From Vibrio aestivus (GTDB lineage: Bacteria > Pseudomonadota > Gammaproteobacteria > Enterobacterales > Vibrionaceae): DNA of 34,048 bases. Shown here one piece after another: positions 1 to 8,704 of the stretch (its first letter is position 1; each line of letters starts with the position of its first letter). Location: the NCBI GenBank assembly GCA_003263845.1, contig JYJN01000203.1, forward strand, positions 1-34,048, in the 5' to 3' direction. Under the pieces are notes generated by a model. That model searched no databases and was not told the origin of the DNA. It saw only the letters and a program-made list of their open reading frames with translations. The position numbers and the translations under genes are program-made.

Positions 1-999
1 ACTGATGAACAGGCTGCTGATGAAGAGCTAGCGCAAGAGTCTCCGGCTGCTGAGTCAGAAGTTACTCCTGAGCACGAGCCTGAAGCGCCCGTTGAGCTTG
101 ATGAGTTAGAGCTGCCAACGTTTGACGAAGACGATGCATTGCTTGATGAAGAACTTCCTCCAATGGAAGAGCTTGGTGAAGTTCAGAGTGACAGTGTCGA
201 TGACACCAAAGCCGTTCTAGAAGATTTTGATCTTCCTGAATTTGGTGAACTAGAGGCATTAGACACTACGAATGTTGAAAGTGTTGCTGATACTTCTAAC
301 CTGTCGAATGAACAGGATGCCTTGTTTGACGCTTTCCAGTCTTCAACTTCGGAAGACCTAGCTCATCAGGAATTTGATGAAGAGAGCTTTAATGAGCTGC
401 TCGATGAATCTTCCGATGCCGATCAAGCTGGTTTCTCTTTCGATGGTCAGATTGACACTCAAACTTCTGACAGCGCGGGTATGGATATCGATGCGATGCT
501 AGAAATGGGTGGGGAAGACTGGAATGGCTTTAGCCTCTCTGAAGAGCAGCAAGCGTCAATTTCAGATGAGATCCCTGCTGATGAGCAAAGCGTTTGGGAC
601 AGTAGTAACGCGCCTGAGCAAGCGACCGTGGATGACGAAAACTGGGAGCAGCAAGACGAACTACCATCGTTTGACCCTCAGTCGAATCAATATCGAACCA
701 TTGATGAACTCATGGCTGAAGTTGAGCAAGAGGAAGTTAAACCGCTTACGCCAGAAGAGGAAGAGTTAAAGTTAGATGTCGGTTTGAATGAGTTCCCAGA
801 TGTGATTGGGGATATTGGTGATACCGATGTTGACTCGAATGCGGAAGCCGCCGGTAAGTTGGATTTGGCCAAAATCTATATGGAAATGAATGATTCGTCG
901 GGCGCAAAAAAATTGCTTGAAGAAGCCATCGTTGATGGTAGCGATGAGATTCGAAGAGAGGCCAAAAACCTCATTGATTTGATTAATAGTCAAAGTTAA
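1..999 (+). CDS. fimV: FimV/HubP polar landmark protein, C-terminal part (5' end outside window)
   Basis: The frame is open from base 1, so the gene is cut by the window edge and the first ATG at 139 is not the start. What is visible is a very acidic, low-complexity segment rich in Asp, Glu, Ser and Gln, followed by a short C-terminal helical domain (KLDLAKIYMEMNDSSGAKKL, then LLEEAI and a final REAKNLIDLINSQ stretch) typical of the TPR-like FimV C-terminal domain. In Vibrio the FimV homologue is HubP, a membrane protein that marks the old cell pole and works with the ParA-type ATPases ParA1, ParC and FlhG. ParC and FlhG are both encoded later in this window. The acidic part contains FDEESFNELLD (about 373-405), similar to motifs in the CheA linker. 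The gene ends in a strong terminator before truA. The family call rests on the C-terminal domain, the acidic composition and the position before truA. Confidence 0.88.
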   Translation, partial: TDEQAADEELAQESPAAESEVTPEHEPEAPVELDELELPTFDEDDALLDEELPPMEELGEVQSDSVDDTKAVLEDFDLPEFGELEALDTTNVESVADTSNLSNEQDALFDAFQSSTSEDLAHQEFDEESFNELLDESSDADQAGFSFDGQIDTQTSDSAGMDIDAMLEMGGEDWNGFSLSEEQQASISDEIPADEQSVWDSSNAPEQATVDDENWEQQDELPSFDPQSNQYRTIDELMAEVEQEEVKPLTPEEEELKLDVGLNEFPDVIGDIGDTDVDSNAEAAGKLDLAKIYMEMNDSSGAKKLLEEAIVDGSDEIRREAKNLIDLINSQS

Positions 1000-1005
1000 A
1001 TCTTA

Positions 1006-1033
1006 AAGGGGAGCTACGCTCCCCTTAGTTTTT
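1006..1033 (+). terminator. Rho-independent terminator after fimV
   Basis: A perfect 9-bp stem (AAGGGGAGC at 1006-1014, GCTCCCCTT at 1018-1026) closes a 3-base loop and is followed by AGTTTTT. It starts 7 bases after the fimV stop and separates fimV from truA. Confidence 0.9.
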
Positions 1034-1119
1034 GGGCCGCTCTTCAAAGCTAAGCTCAACCTAGAAATATCACCCAATTTAGATATATACTTCCCGCCCA
1101 TCATTAAAGAGACATTCCA

Positions 1120-1914
1120 ATGAAGATAGCGTTAGGTATTGAGTATGACGGCACTAAGTATTTTGGCTGGCAAAGGCAGCGAGATGTACAGAGTGTTCAA
1201 GAAAAGCTAGAAAAAGCGCTCAGTATCGTGGCTAATCATCCGGTTGAAGTACAGTGTGCTGGCAGAACCGATGCAGGTGTTCATGGAACGGGGCAAGTAG
1301 TCCACTTTGAAACAACGTCAGAACGTAAAATGGTAGCTTGGACTATGGGGGCAAATGCAAATCTGCCGAAAGATATCGCAGTGCGTTGGTCAACGAAAGT
1401 CGATGAGTCTTTTCATGCTCGCTTCTCTGCAACGGCGCGTCGATACCGATATATTATCTTTAATAGTCCGCTTAGACCTGGGATTTTATCTTCAGGAGTG
1501 AGCCACTATCACGGCGAGCTCGATGAAAAAAAGATGCACCAAGCCGGTCAATACCTTTTAGGTGAGAATGACTTCACGTCCTTTAGAGCTGTTCATTGTC
1601 AGTCTCGTAGCCCATGGCGTAATATTATGCACTTAAATGTGACTCGCCACGGTCAATATGTGGTGATTGACATTAAAGCGAATGCCTTTGTTCATCACAT
1701 GGTTAGAAACATTACAGGCAGCTTGATTTCGGTTGGAAAAGGCGAACAAGAGCCAGAATGGATCAAGTGGCTGCTGGAGGCCAAAGATCGCAAGTTAGCC
1801 GGCGCGACGGCAAAAGCTGAAGGCTTGTATCTAGTTGATGTTGATTACCCTGAAACATTTGGTTTACCTAGAGCACCAATTGGTCCTCTGTTTTTCCCAG
1901 ACGAGTTAAGTTGA
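1120..1914 (+). CDS. truA: tRNA pseudouridine(38-40) synthase TruA
   Basis: TruA converts uridines 38, 39 and 40 in the anticodon stem-loop of many tRNAs to pseudouridine and acts as a cytoplasmic homodimer. The 264-residue protein is close to the E. coli length (270). The N-terminus GIEYDGTKYFGWQRQ is the family start, and CAGRTDAGVHGTGQVVHFE holds the catalytic aspartate (D51). A second signature, NAFVHHMVRNITGSLISVG, lies in the C-terminal half. The ATG is preceded by an AAAGAGA purine stretch at usable spacing. The gene sits between the fimV terminator and accD, the common Vibrio order. It is intact. Confidence 0.97.
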   Translation: MKIALGIEYDGTKYFGWQRQRDVQSVQEKLEKALSIVANHPVEVQCAGRTDAGVHGTGQVVHFETTSERKMVAWTMGANANLPKDIAVRWSTKVDESFHARFSATARRYRYIIFNSPLRPGILSSGVSHYHGELDEKKMHQAGQYLLGENDFTSFRAVHCQSRSPWRNIMHLNVTRHGQYVVIDIKANAFVHHMVRNITGSLISVGKGEQEPEWIKWLLEAKDRKLAGATAKAEGLYLVDVDYPETFGLPRAPIGPLFFPDELS

Positions 1915-1985
1915 TCGATCTTCGAACGATTTAACTTTATGAAAAATATGGGATGGCAGTACAGGAAATAGGTACAACCAGTTTT

Positions 1986-2012
1986 TTGTCTACAGTTGGC
2001 ATTTAATATGCT
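1986..2012 (+). promoter_or_regulatory. Possible sigma-70 promoter for accD
   Basis: TTGTCT (1986-1991) and TATGCT (2007-2012) are separated by 15 bases within the 172-base truA-accD gap. The spacing is short, so the call is weak. The AT-rich stretch TTTAATATGCTTTAA supports a promoter nearby. Confidence 0.25.
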
Positions 2013-2086
2013 TTAATCCACAACGCATAAATTCCAAATTTGTATCTTTCGCAATGCAGCGGAAGTGTTAAGAGAAAAGGTCTTCC

Positions 2087-3013
2087 ATGAGTTGGCTTGA
2101 AAAGATTTTAGAAAAAAGCAACATCGTAAGCTCACGCAAAGCATCCATCCCTGAAGGGGTTTGGACAAAATGTACTTCTTGTGAGCAAGTTTTATATCAC
2201 GCTGAGCTGGAACGTAACTTAGAAGTTTGTCCTAAATGTAATCATCACATGCGCATGAAAGCGCGTCGTCGTTTAGAAACATTTTTGGATGAAACAAATC
2301 GTGAAGAGCTCGCAAGCGAGCTTGAACCAAGAGATAAGCTAAAGTTCAAAGATTCTAAGCGCTACAAAGAGCGCATTTCTGCTGCACAAAAGAACAGCGG
2401 CGAGAAAGATGCTCTGGTTGTAATGAAAGGTGAGCTATTGGGCATGCCTATCGTAGCGTGTGCTTTTGAGTTCTCATTCATGGGTGGCTCAATGGGTTCT
2501 GTTGTAGGTGCAAGGTTTGTACGCGCAGTAGAAGCCGCGATTGAAAACAATTGTGGTCTTGTTTGCTTCTCAGCAAGTGGCGGTGCGCGTATGCAAGAAG
2601 CTCTAATGTCACTAATGCAGATGGCTAAAACCAGTGCCGCGCTTGAGCGTTTGTCTGACAAAGGTTTGCCGTACATTTCGGTCATGACTGACCCAACAAT
2701 GGGTGGCGTTTCTGCAAGTTTAGCTATGCTAGGTGACATCAATATCGGTGAGCCAAAAGCTCTAATCGGCTTTGCTGGCCGTCGTGTTATCGAGCAAACG
2801 GTACGTGAAGACCTACCTGAAGGTTTCCAACGTAGTGAGTTCCTACTTGAGCACGGTGCTATTGATATGATCGTTGACCGTCGTGAAATGCGTCAACGTG
2901 TTGGTAGCCTAATCGCTAAATTGACGAATCAAGCGTCACCTCTGGTTGTTTCTGTGAACGATTCTCCAAATGAAGCCGCTTACGATGTACCAGAAGCGAA
3001 AGAAAAAGGGTAA
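2087..3013 (+). CDS. accD: Acetyl-CoA carboxylase carboxyltransferase subunit beta
   Basis: AccD pairs with AccA to move the carboxyl group from carboxybiotin to acetyl-CoA, making malonyl-CoA for fatty acid synthesis. The 308-residue protein has the N-terminal four-cysteine zinc ribbon (C29-x2-C32 and C48-x2-C51) and the carboxyltransferase core, with FSASGGARMQEALMSLMQMA and DPTMGGVSASLAMLGDI forming the CoA-binding crotonase-like fold. An AAGG ribosome-binding site at 2077-2080 supports the ATG at 2087. It heads the cluster accD-folC-dedD-cvpA-purF, the same order as in E. coli. The gene is intact. Confidence 0.98.
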   Translation: MSWLEKILEKSNIVSSRKASIPEGVWTKCTSCEQVLYHAELERNLEVCPKCNHHMRMKARRRLETFLDETNREELASELEPRDKLKFKDSKRYKERISAAQKNSGEKDALVVMKGELLGMPIVACAFEFSFMGGSMGSVVGARFVRAVEAAIENNCGLVCFSASGGARMQEALMSLMQMAKTSAALERLSDKGLPYISVMTDPTMGGVSASLAMLGDINIGEPKALIGFAGRRVIEQTVREDLPEGFQRSEFLLEHGAIDMIVDRREMRQRVGSLIAKLTNQASPLVVSVNDSPNEAAYDVPEAKEKG

Positions 3014-3055
3014 AGTAGACACTAACAATGACCTAACATTTATGGTTTCAGTTAG

Positions 3056-4321
3056 ATGACTCAAATCTCAATTCCTCAAGCCACATCACCTCTATCGATG
3101 TGGCTTGATTATTTAACTAGCATTCACACCTCTGCAATTGACCTTGGCCTTGAACGCGTTGAAGCCGTCGCCAAGAAAGCTCAATTAACCAAACCTGCTC
3201 CCACTGTTATCACCGTTGCCGGAACCAATGGTAAAGGATCAACTTGTGCTTTAATGGAAGCTATCTTGCTCGATGCAGGGTACTCCGTTGGGGTATATAG
3301 CTCGCCACATCTTATCCGATATAACGAACGCGTCCGAATCAACGGCGAAGATTTGAGTGATGAAAAGCACTCAAAGGCTTTCGACTTCATCGAAAAGCAG
3401 CGTGGTGACATTACGCTTAGCTTTTTTGAATATGGAACATTAGCTGCTTTACGTTTGTTCAAAACTGAAAAAGTAGACGTTGTACTGCTTGAAGTTGGGC
3501 TAGGTGGTCGTCTAGATGCGACAAATGTGGTTGATCATGATGTGTCTGTCATCACTAGCCTAGCGCTCGATCACATTGATTGGCTTGGCGACGATATCAA
3601 TGTGATTGGTTTTGAGAAGGCAGGTATCTTCCGATCAGGCAAACCTGCTGTATGTGGCCAGCCGACACCGCCATCAACTGTTGCAGCTCATGCTGATGAC
3701 ATCAGAGCAACACTTCACCAAGTGGGTATTCAGTATCAATACCAAGTCGTGGATGAGAAAAGTTGGAAATGGGCGAGTGGCTCTTTTGGACTGGAAGATC
3801 TACCTTTACCGAACCTTCCTTTGCCTAATGCTGCAACTGCATTAATGGCTTTAGGGTGTGCTGAACTGGATATTAGTGATGTGAACATCGTCAACGGCTT
3901 GAAGAACGCGTCACTACCGGGTCGTATGCAGCGTATTAGTGACGCTCCAACGATTTTGCTCGATGTTGCTCATAACCCGCATTCGGCAGAATATCTTTGT
4001 AGCCAAGTTCAACGTCAGTATACTGACCGTAACCTACATGTGGTGGTAGCGATGCTGCATGATAAAGATATCGCAGCGACTCTTGCAGTTCTTGCTCCTA
4101 TTACAAGCCACTGGTATCCAGCCTCGCTTACTGGCCCACGCGCTGCGACTGCGCAAGAAATACTTGAACACCTTCCACAGGCAGAGACGGGTTTCGATAC
4201 GCCTGTAGAGGCTTTTGAAGCTGCATTGACAGCGGCGAGTCGGGAAGATGTGATACTAGTTGTGGGTTCATTTCATACTGTTGGTGAAGTATTAGAACAC
4301 TGGCAGACAAAAGGAGAGTAA
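3056..4321 (+). CDS. folC: Bifunctional dihydrofolate / folylpolyglutamate synthase
   Basis: FolC joins glutamate to dihydropteroate and then extends the gamma-glutamyl tail of folates, using ATP. In the 421 residues, the ATP loop GTNGKGST lies at 56-63, SSPHLIRYNERVRING at 82-97 is the folate-binding loop, VGLGGRLDATN lies around 147-157, and LLDVAHNPHS at 301-310 is the Mur-ligase-type C-terminal signature. The stop codon abuts the dedD ATG with no gap, so translation of the two is probably coupled. The accD-folC gap is 42 bases and shows no terminator. The gene is intact. Confidence 0.97.
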   Translation: MTQISIPQATSPLSMWLDYLTSIHTSAIDLGLERVEAVAKKAQLTKPAPTVITVAGTNGKGSTCALMEAILLDAGYSVGVYSSPHLIRYNERVRINGEDLSDEKHSKAFDFIEKQRGDITLSFFEYGTLAALRLFKTEKVDVVLLEVGLGGRLDATNVVDHDVSVITSLALDHIDWLGDDINVIGFEKAGIFRSGKPAVCGQPTPPSTVAAHADDIRATLHQVGIQYQYQVVDEKSWKWASGSFGLEDLPLPNLPLPNAATALMALGCAELDISDVNIVNGLKNASLPGRMQRISDAPTILLDVAHNPHSAEYLCSQVQRQYTDRNLHVVVAMLHDKDIAATLAVLAPITSHWYPASLTGPRAATAQEILEHLPQAETGFDTPVEAFEAALTAASREDVILVVGSFHTVGEVLEHWQTKGE

Positions 4322-4879
4322 ATGGCAAGCAAGTTTCAAAGCCGTTTAGTAGGAACAATTATTCTGGTGGCCATCGGTGTTATCGTTTTGCCAGATGTTT
4401 TGGACGGTAAAAAGACACATTACAAAGAAGACATTGCGAGCATTCCAATCAAACCGGAATTAGATAGCGATATAGAAACTTTTGAGGTTCTTGACCCTGT
4501 CGAGGATATCGTTGCGCTTCCAGATTCACCTGTTGAAGCTGTGGTTGGTGAAGCGGTTGTCGGAGAGGCTGCAGATCCTAAAGAAGACTCTCGTCCTCTC
4601 GATATTGTGGTTAATGTAGTTCCAGAAAAGAATGAATATCAAGATAGCGCTTGGATCATTCAGCTCATGGCACTCAAGAATGCGGATAACGCCGAGAATC
4701 TTGTCAAAGATCTTCAGAACCGTGGTTATCAAGCTCATACCAAAAGAGAAAACAGCTTTACTCGAGTTATTGTTGGGCCAGATGTATCCAAAAGTAAACT
4801 TGAACGGCAATTGATTGAATTGGAAAAAATAACCGGATCAAAAGGTCGATTGCTTAAATTTAAGCCATTAAATCCATAA
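4322..4879 (+). CDS. dedD: Cell-division protein DedD (SPOR domain)
   Basis: The 185-residue protein has a short cytoplasmic start, one membrane helix (about 9-25, LVGTIILVAIGVIVLPD), an acidic linker and a C-terminal SPOR domain (about 110-183, beginning AWIIQLMALKNADNAENLV). SPOR domains bind denuded glycan at the septum. E. coli DedD is a non-essential divisome protein that assists constriction. The linker holds a small tandem duplication (AVVGEAVVGEA). The start follows folC directly, with an AAAGGAG ribosome-binding site inside the folC 3' end. The stop codon overlaps the PurR-type operator. Confidence 0.93.
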   Translation: MASKFQSRLVGTIILVAIGVIVLPDVLDGKKTHYKEDIASIPIKPELDSDIETFEVLDPVEDIVALPDSPVEAVVGEAVVGEAADPKEDSRPLDIVVNVVPEKNEYQDSAWIIQLMALKNADNAENLVKDLQNRGYQAHTKRENSFTRVIVGPDVSKSKLERQLIELEKITGSKGRLLKFKPLNP

Positions 4880-4914
4880 GAAAACGTTTGCGTCGGCATT
4901 TTTTCTGTTAAAAT
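4878..4914 (+). promoter_or_regulatory. PurR-type operator and promoter for cvpA-purF
   Basis: AAGAAAACGTTTGCGT (4878-4893) matches the gamma-proteobacterial PurR palindrome ACGCAAACGTTTGCGT at 14 of 16 positions. A -10-like TAAAAT lies at 4909-4914, and the 3' half of the operator (TTTGCG) stands where the -35 would be. That layout suits repression by promoter occlusion, as known for E. coli cvpA-purF. The match is seen directly; regulation by PurR with hypoxanthine or guanine is inferred. Confidence 0.75.
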
Positions 4915-4942
4915 GCGCGCCAACTTAAGATGTAAGTACAAA

Positions 4943-5435
4943 ATGAATTGGTTAGATATTGTCATTTTAAGTGTGATCGGGCTGTCAGCCGTGATCAGTT
5001 TAGTTCGTGGTTTTGCTAAGGAAGCATTGTCACTTGTTATTTGGTTTGGCGCGTTTTTTCATCGCCAGTCAGTACTATGCAAAACTTGCTGTGTACTTTT
5101 CCAATATCGAAGACGACATGTTCCGCAATGGCGCCGCGATCGCTGCACTATTTATTGCAACATTGATTGTTGGAGCCGTAGTCAATTATGTCATCGGCCA
5201 ATTAGTGCAGAAAACGGGTCTTTCGGGAACCGATAGAGTTTTGGGTATCGTTTTTGGAGCGTTACGCGGAGTTCTTATTGTTTCTGCTGGCCTGTTCTTT
5301 ATGGATGCTTTCACAACAGCACCAGACACAGTTTGGTGGAAAGCGTCGGAACTGGTGCCTGAGTTCAGCAGAATCATTGCACCGTTCTTTGAACATTTAC
5401 AAGCAACATCAAGTTTCTTATCTGGCGCGATTTAG
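4943..5435 (+). CDS. cvpA: Colicin V production family membrane protein CvpA (one apparent frameshift)
   Basis: CvpA is a small inner-membrane protein of unsettled molecular role, encoded just before purF in E. coli as well. The protein begins MNWLDIVILSVIGLSAVISL and has four hydrophobic segments, with the conserved LVRGFAKEALSLV near the N-terminus and KTGLSGTDRVLGIVFGALRG in the second half. The reading frame breaks in the six-T run at 5054-5059. Five Ts would give VIWFGAFF followed by IASQYYAKL and one continuous protein of about 163 residues. I treat this as an extra base in the sequence rather than a broken gene. The ATG at 4943 is preferred over the upstream in-frame ATG at 4913 because MNWLD matches the family N-terminus. 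Confidence 0.88.
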
Positions 5436-5468
5436 CGCCAGTCATTGTCGCAAATCGAGGGTTAGGAC

Positions 5469-6981
5469 ATGTGTGGTATTGTTGGAATCGTGGGTACAAC
5501 GCCTGTAAACCAGTCTATCTATGACGCATTAACGGTTTTACAGCATCGTGCCAAGATGCCGCTGGTATTTGTACCATAGAAAGCAATCGTTTTCGTCTGC
5601 GTAAAGCAAACGGATTAGTTAAAGATGTGTTTGAAGCAAAACACATGCAACGCCTTCAAGGAACGGTTGGTATCGGGCACGTTCGTTACCCAACAGCAGG
5701 TAGCTCAAGCGCATCTGAAGCGCAACCTTTCTACGTGAACTCTCCGTTTGGTATCACGCTAGCTCACAACGGTAACCTAACTAACGCTAACGAAGTTCGC
5801 GAGAAATTGTTTGCCAAAGACCGTCGTCACGTCAATACAACTTCTGACTCAGAAGTACTACTAAACGTGTTGGCCCATGAAATCGATACGGTTAAGGGTA
5901 ATGTGACATCTGAAGATGTATTTCGTGCTGTTGCAAATGTTCACCGTACTATTCGTGGCGCCTATGCTGTGACGGCAATGATCATCGGTCACGGTATGAT
6001 TGCTTTTCGTGATCCAAATGGCATTCGCCTCTATGTCTTGGTAAACGTGAAATTGATGGCGTGATTGAGTACATGGTGGCATCAGAATCCGTAGCATTAG
6101 ATGCGGTAGGTTTTGATTTTGTTCGTGATGTTGCGCCAGGTGAAGCTGTTTACGCCACATTTGATGGTGAACTACACGCGAAGCAATGTGCTGATAACCC
6201 GAAATTGAACCCGTGTATTTTCGAGTTTGTTTATTTCGCTCGTCCAGATTCATTCATCGATAAGATTTCTGTGTACAGTGCGCGTGTAGAAATGGGTGAA
6301 CTACTTGGTAAGCGTATTAAAGAAGAGTACGCAGAGCTTGATATCGACGTTGTTATTCCAATTCCAGAAACGTCGAACGATATTGCGCTACGCATTGCTC
6401 AAGCGATTGATAAACCATATCGCCAAGGTTTTGTTAAAAACCGCTATATCGCGCGTACTTTCATCATGCCAGGCCAGCAGCAGCGTAAAAAGTCAGTTCG
6501 CCGTAAGCTAAATGCTATCCGCTCTGAGTTTAAAGACAAAAATGTACTACTAGTTGATGATTCGATTGTGCGTGGCACGACATCAGAGCAAATCATTGAG
6601 ATGGCGCGTGACTCCGGGGCGAAGAAAGTATTTATGGTGTCTGCGGCTCCTGAAGTACGTTTCCCGAACGTTTATGGAATTGATATGCCAAGTGCGACTG
6701 AGCTAATTGCTCACGGTCGTGATAACCAAACCATCTGTGATCAAATTGGTGCCGATGCTTTGATTTTCCAAACACTTGAAGATCTTGTGACTGCAGTAGG
6801 TTCAGGTAACCAAGATATTACTCAGTTTGATACTGCTGTATTTAATGGTGAGTATGTAACAGGTGATATCGATCAATCATACCTAGACTATCTAGAGTCT
6901 CTACGTAGTGATGATGCAAAGGTCCAACGTGAGATTCAGCAAGACCTAGCGAACTTGGAACTGCATAACGAAGGCTCATAA
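5469..6981 (+). CDS. purF: Amidophosphoribosyltransferase PurF (two apparent frameshifts)
   Basis: PurF makes 5-phosphoribosylamine from PRPP and glutamine, the first committed step of purine synthesis. It starts MCGIVGIVGTTPVNQSIYDA; Cys2 becomes the N-terminal nucleophile of the glutaminase domain. The PRPP-binding loop VLLVDDSIVRGTTSEQI lies in the C-terminal half. Two single-base deletions split the frame. At about 5550, GTGCC should read GTGGCC, giving LQHRGQDAAGICTIES. At about 6028, CGCCTCTA should read CGCCCTCTA, giving NGIRPLCLGKREIDG. Restoring both yields one protein of about 504 residues, the family length. It follows cvpA after 33 bases and ends at a two-way terminator. The likely regulator is PurR, acting through the operator before cvpA. 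Confidence 0.93.
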
Positions 6982-7015
6982 TTCTGACGCTACTTTGCGA
7001 CAGATTTGAATGAGT

Positions 7016-7046
7016 AAAAAGGCTTCCTAGATTGGAAGCCTTTTTT
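7016..7046. terminator. Two-way terminator between purF and znuB
   Basis: AAAAA, a 7-bp stem (GGCTTCC at 7021-7027, GGAAGCC at 7034-7040) and TTTTTT follow one another. The A run and T run make the hairpin usable from both strands, as expected between convergent purF (+) and znuB (-). Confidence 0.9.
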
Positions 7047-7058
7047 GTATCGATAAGA

Positions 7059-7843
7059 TTAACGTTTTGCTGGAATGAGCTGAGACACAATGAACAGCGC
7101 AGTGGCACTTAGTACAACCGAAGGGCCTGCTGGGGTATCGTAATGCCAAGAAAAGGATAGGCCTCCAAGCACTGATATCGCACCTATTATCGAAGCATAC
7201 ACCGCCATTGATTCTGGTGTGTTAGCCAGCTTTCTTGCAGTCGCTGCAGGAATGATGAGAAGGGACGTCATAATCAGTGCCCCGACAAACTTCATGCCGA
7301 CGGCAATCACTAAACCCACCATTAACATTAAGATCAGACGCATGAGGTCAACGTTATGTCCTTCTACTGCAGCCAAATCTTCGCTGATAGTAGTGGAGAG
7401 CAATGGGCGCCAGAACACGATCAGTAGTCCGAGTACGACTAAAACGCCGACATAGATAAAAATAAGGTCTTCGGGCGATACCGCTAAGAGGTCACCAAAT
7501 AGATAACTCATGAGATCGACTCGAACGTTATCTAGAAAGCTGATGGCAACTAAACCTAATGACAATGCACTATGGGCTAATATACCAAGCAACGTATCGG
7601 TTGCTATTAGCTGTTGCCTTTGTAGCGTAACTAACACAACGGCTAGCGCGAGACAGCATATAAGCAGTGCGAAGTAGAGGTTTATGTCCAGAAGAAAACC
7701 AAATGCGAGCCCATGAGAGAGGCATGAGCGAGGGTGTCACCGAAATAAGCCATCTTGCGCCAAACAACGAACGAGCCCAAAGGGCCTGCAATCAGGGCAA
7801 TACCAAGGCCTGCAAAAATCGAAGGGAGTAGAAATTCAATCAT
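7059..7843 (-). CDS. znuB: Zinc ABC transporter permease ZnuB (one apparent frameshift)
   Basis: ZnuB is the inner-membrane permease of the high-affinity ZnuABC zinc importer. The start is the ATG at 7843-7841, whose ATGA overlaps the znuC stop. The N-terminus reads MIEFLLPSIFAGLGIALIAG, followed by KMAYFGDTLAHASLMG, a family signature. The frame then breaks in the three-C run at 7710-7712 (plus strand). A fourth C would continue as LAFGFLLDINLY and join the remaining residues, through VLVTLQRQQLIATDTLLGIL to the end at IVSQLIPAKR. The joined product is about 261 residues, mostly hydrophobic, with ABC-3 family character (GDLLAVSPEDL, MIGALIMTSLL-like segments). Sequencing error is more likely than inactivation. 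Confidence 0.92.
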
Positions 7844-8622
7844 GAATGGTGGCCGTGGTTATGGTGAGAACAAGTTGCACCGTCTTCGGCTACTGGCTCG
7901 CCAGCAAGGTCGTGATGATGGTGGTCGTGTTGATGTTGGTAAAAGGCTAACGCATCGGTTCGGTGGTCACCAAATAGCGCTAGGTAGTTTGGATGTTTAG
8001 TAATATCCGCTGGGGCTCCGGAACAGCAAATGTGGTGTTGCAAGCAGATAACATGATCGGTTTTAGCCATGACCAAATGTAAATCGTGAGAAACCATGAA
8101 AATGGCACACCCAAAGCGATGGCGAATAGAATCTATGAGATTGTATAAGTCGATTTGCCCTTGAACGTCGACACCTTGTGCAGGCTCATCGAGTACCAAT
8201 AAGTCAGGCCTTTGTAGTAGTGCTCTTGCAAGAAGTACACGTTGGGTTTCGCCGCCTGAAAGTGCGTGCATGTTGGCAGTGATCAAATGATCCGCACCGA
8301 CTAACTTGAGCGCTTCATTAAGTTCTTGCTGGCTGAACCGCCCTGCAATTTTAAGGAATCTAGTGACGTTAAGTGGCAGAGATTCGTTAAGCTTGAGCTT
8401 TTGAGGAACGTAGCCAATTCTCATTCTTTTAGGCTTATTGATTGTTCCTGTATAAGAGGTTTGAAGTCCAAGCAGAACTTTAACTAGAGTAGACTTACCT
8501 GCGCCGTTAGGGCCAATCAAAGTGGTAATTTGCCCTTTGTGTAACTCAACACTAATTGAGTCGAGAACTCTCTTATCGTTGAAGGTGACACAGATATTAT
8601 TTAGCTCAACAAGAGCAGACAT
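7840..8622 (-). CDS. znuC: Zinc ABC transporter ATP-binding protein ZnuC
   Basis: ZnuC is the ATPase that drives zinc import with ZnuB and ZnuA. In 260 residues it carries the Walker A loop GPNGAGKST (37-45), the ABC signature LSGGETQRV (122-130), Walker B LLVLDEPAQGVD (142-153) and the switch histidine in MVSHDLHLV. The last 30 or so residues are histidine-rich (HQHDHHHHD and HHNHGHHS), a tail that may bind or buffer zinc; this is inference. It is first in the znuCB operon, with a 4-base ATGA overlap to znuB, and faces znuA across a Zur-type box. The gene is intact. Confidence 0.97.
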   Translation of the reverse strand: MSALVELNNICVTFNDKRVLDSISVELHKGQITTLIGPNGAGKSTLVKVLLGLQTSYTGTINKPKRMRIGYVPQKLKLNESLPLNVTRFLKIAGRFSQQELNEALKLVGADHLITANMHALSGGETQRVLLARALLQRPDLLVLDEPAQGVDVQGQIDLYNLIDSIRHRFGCAIFMVSHDLHLVMAKTDHVICLQHHICCSGAPADITKHPNYLALFGDHRTDALAFYQHQHDHHHHDLAGEPVAEDGATCSHHNHGHHS

Positions 8623-8647
8623 AAATAAAACTCATTTGCAAAAACTT

Positions 8648-8666
8648 AATGTGATAATGTAACATT
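8648..8666. promoter_or_regulatory. Zur-type operator between znuC and znuA
   Basis: AATGTGATAATGTAACATT differs at two positions from the gamma-proteobacterial Zur palindrome core AATGTTATAATATAACATT. It lies in the 82-base divergent gap, 26 bases from the znuC start and 39 from the znuA start, so one Zur dimer pair could silence both transcripts when zinc is plentiful. The match is seen; binding is inferred. Confidence 0.8.
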
Positions 8667-8704
8667 TGTCTTCCCTTAACGCCACACAGTAAAGAATAAA
8701 GCTT

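Noticed and set aside
7219..8000. Plus-strand open frames across znuB and znuC
   Set aside because: They run antisense to clear ABC transporter genes and lack ribosome-binding sites and any family motif.
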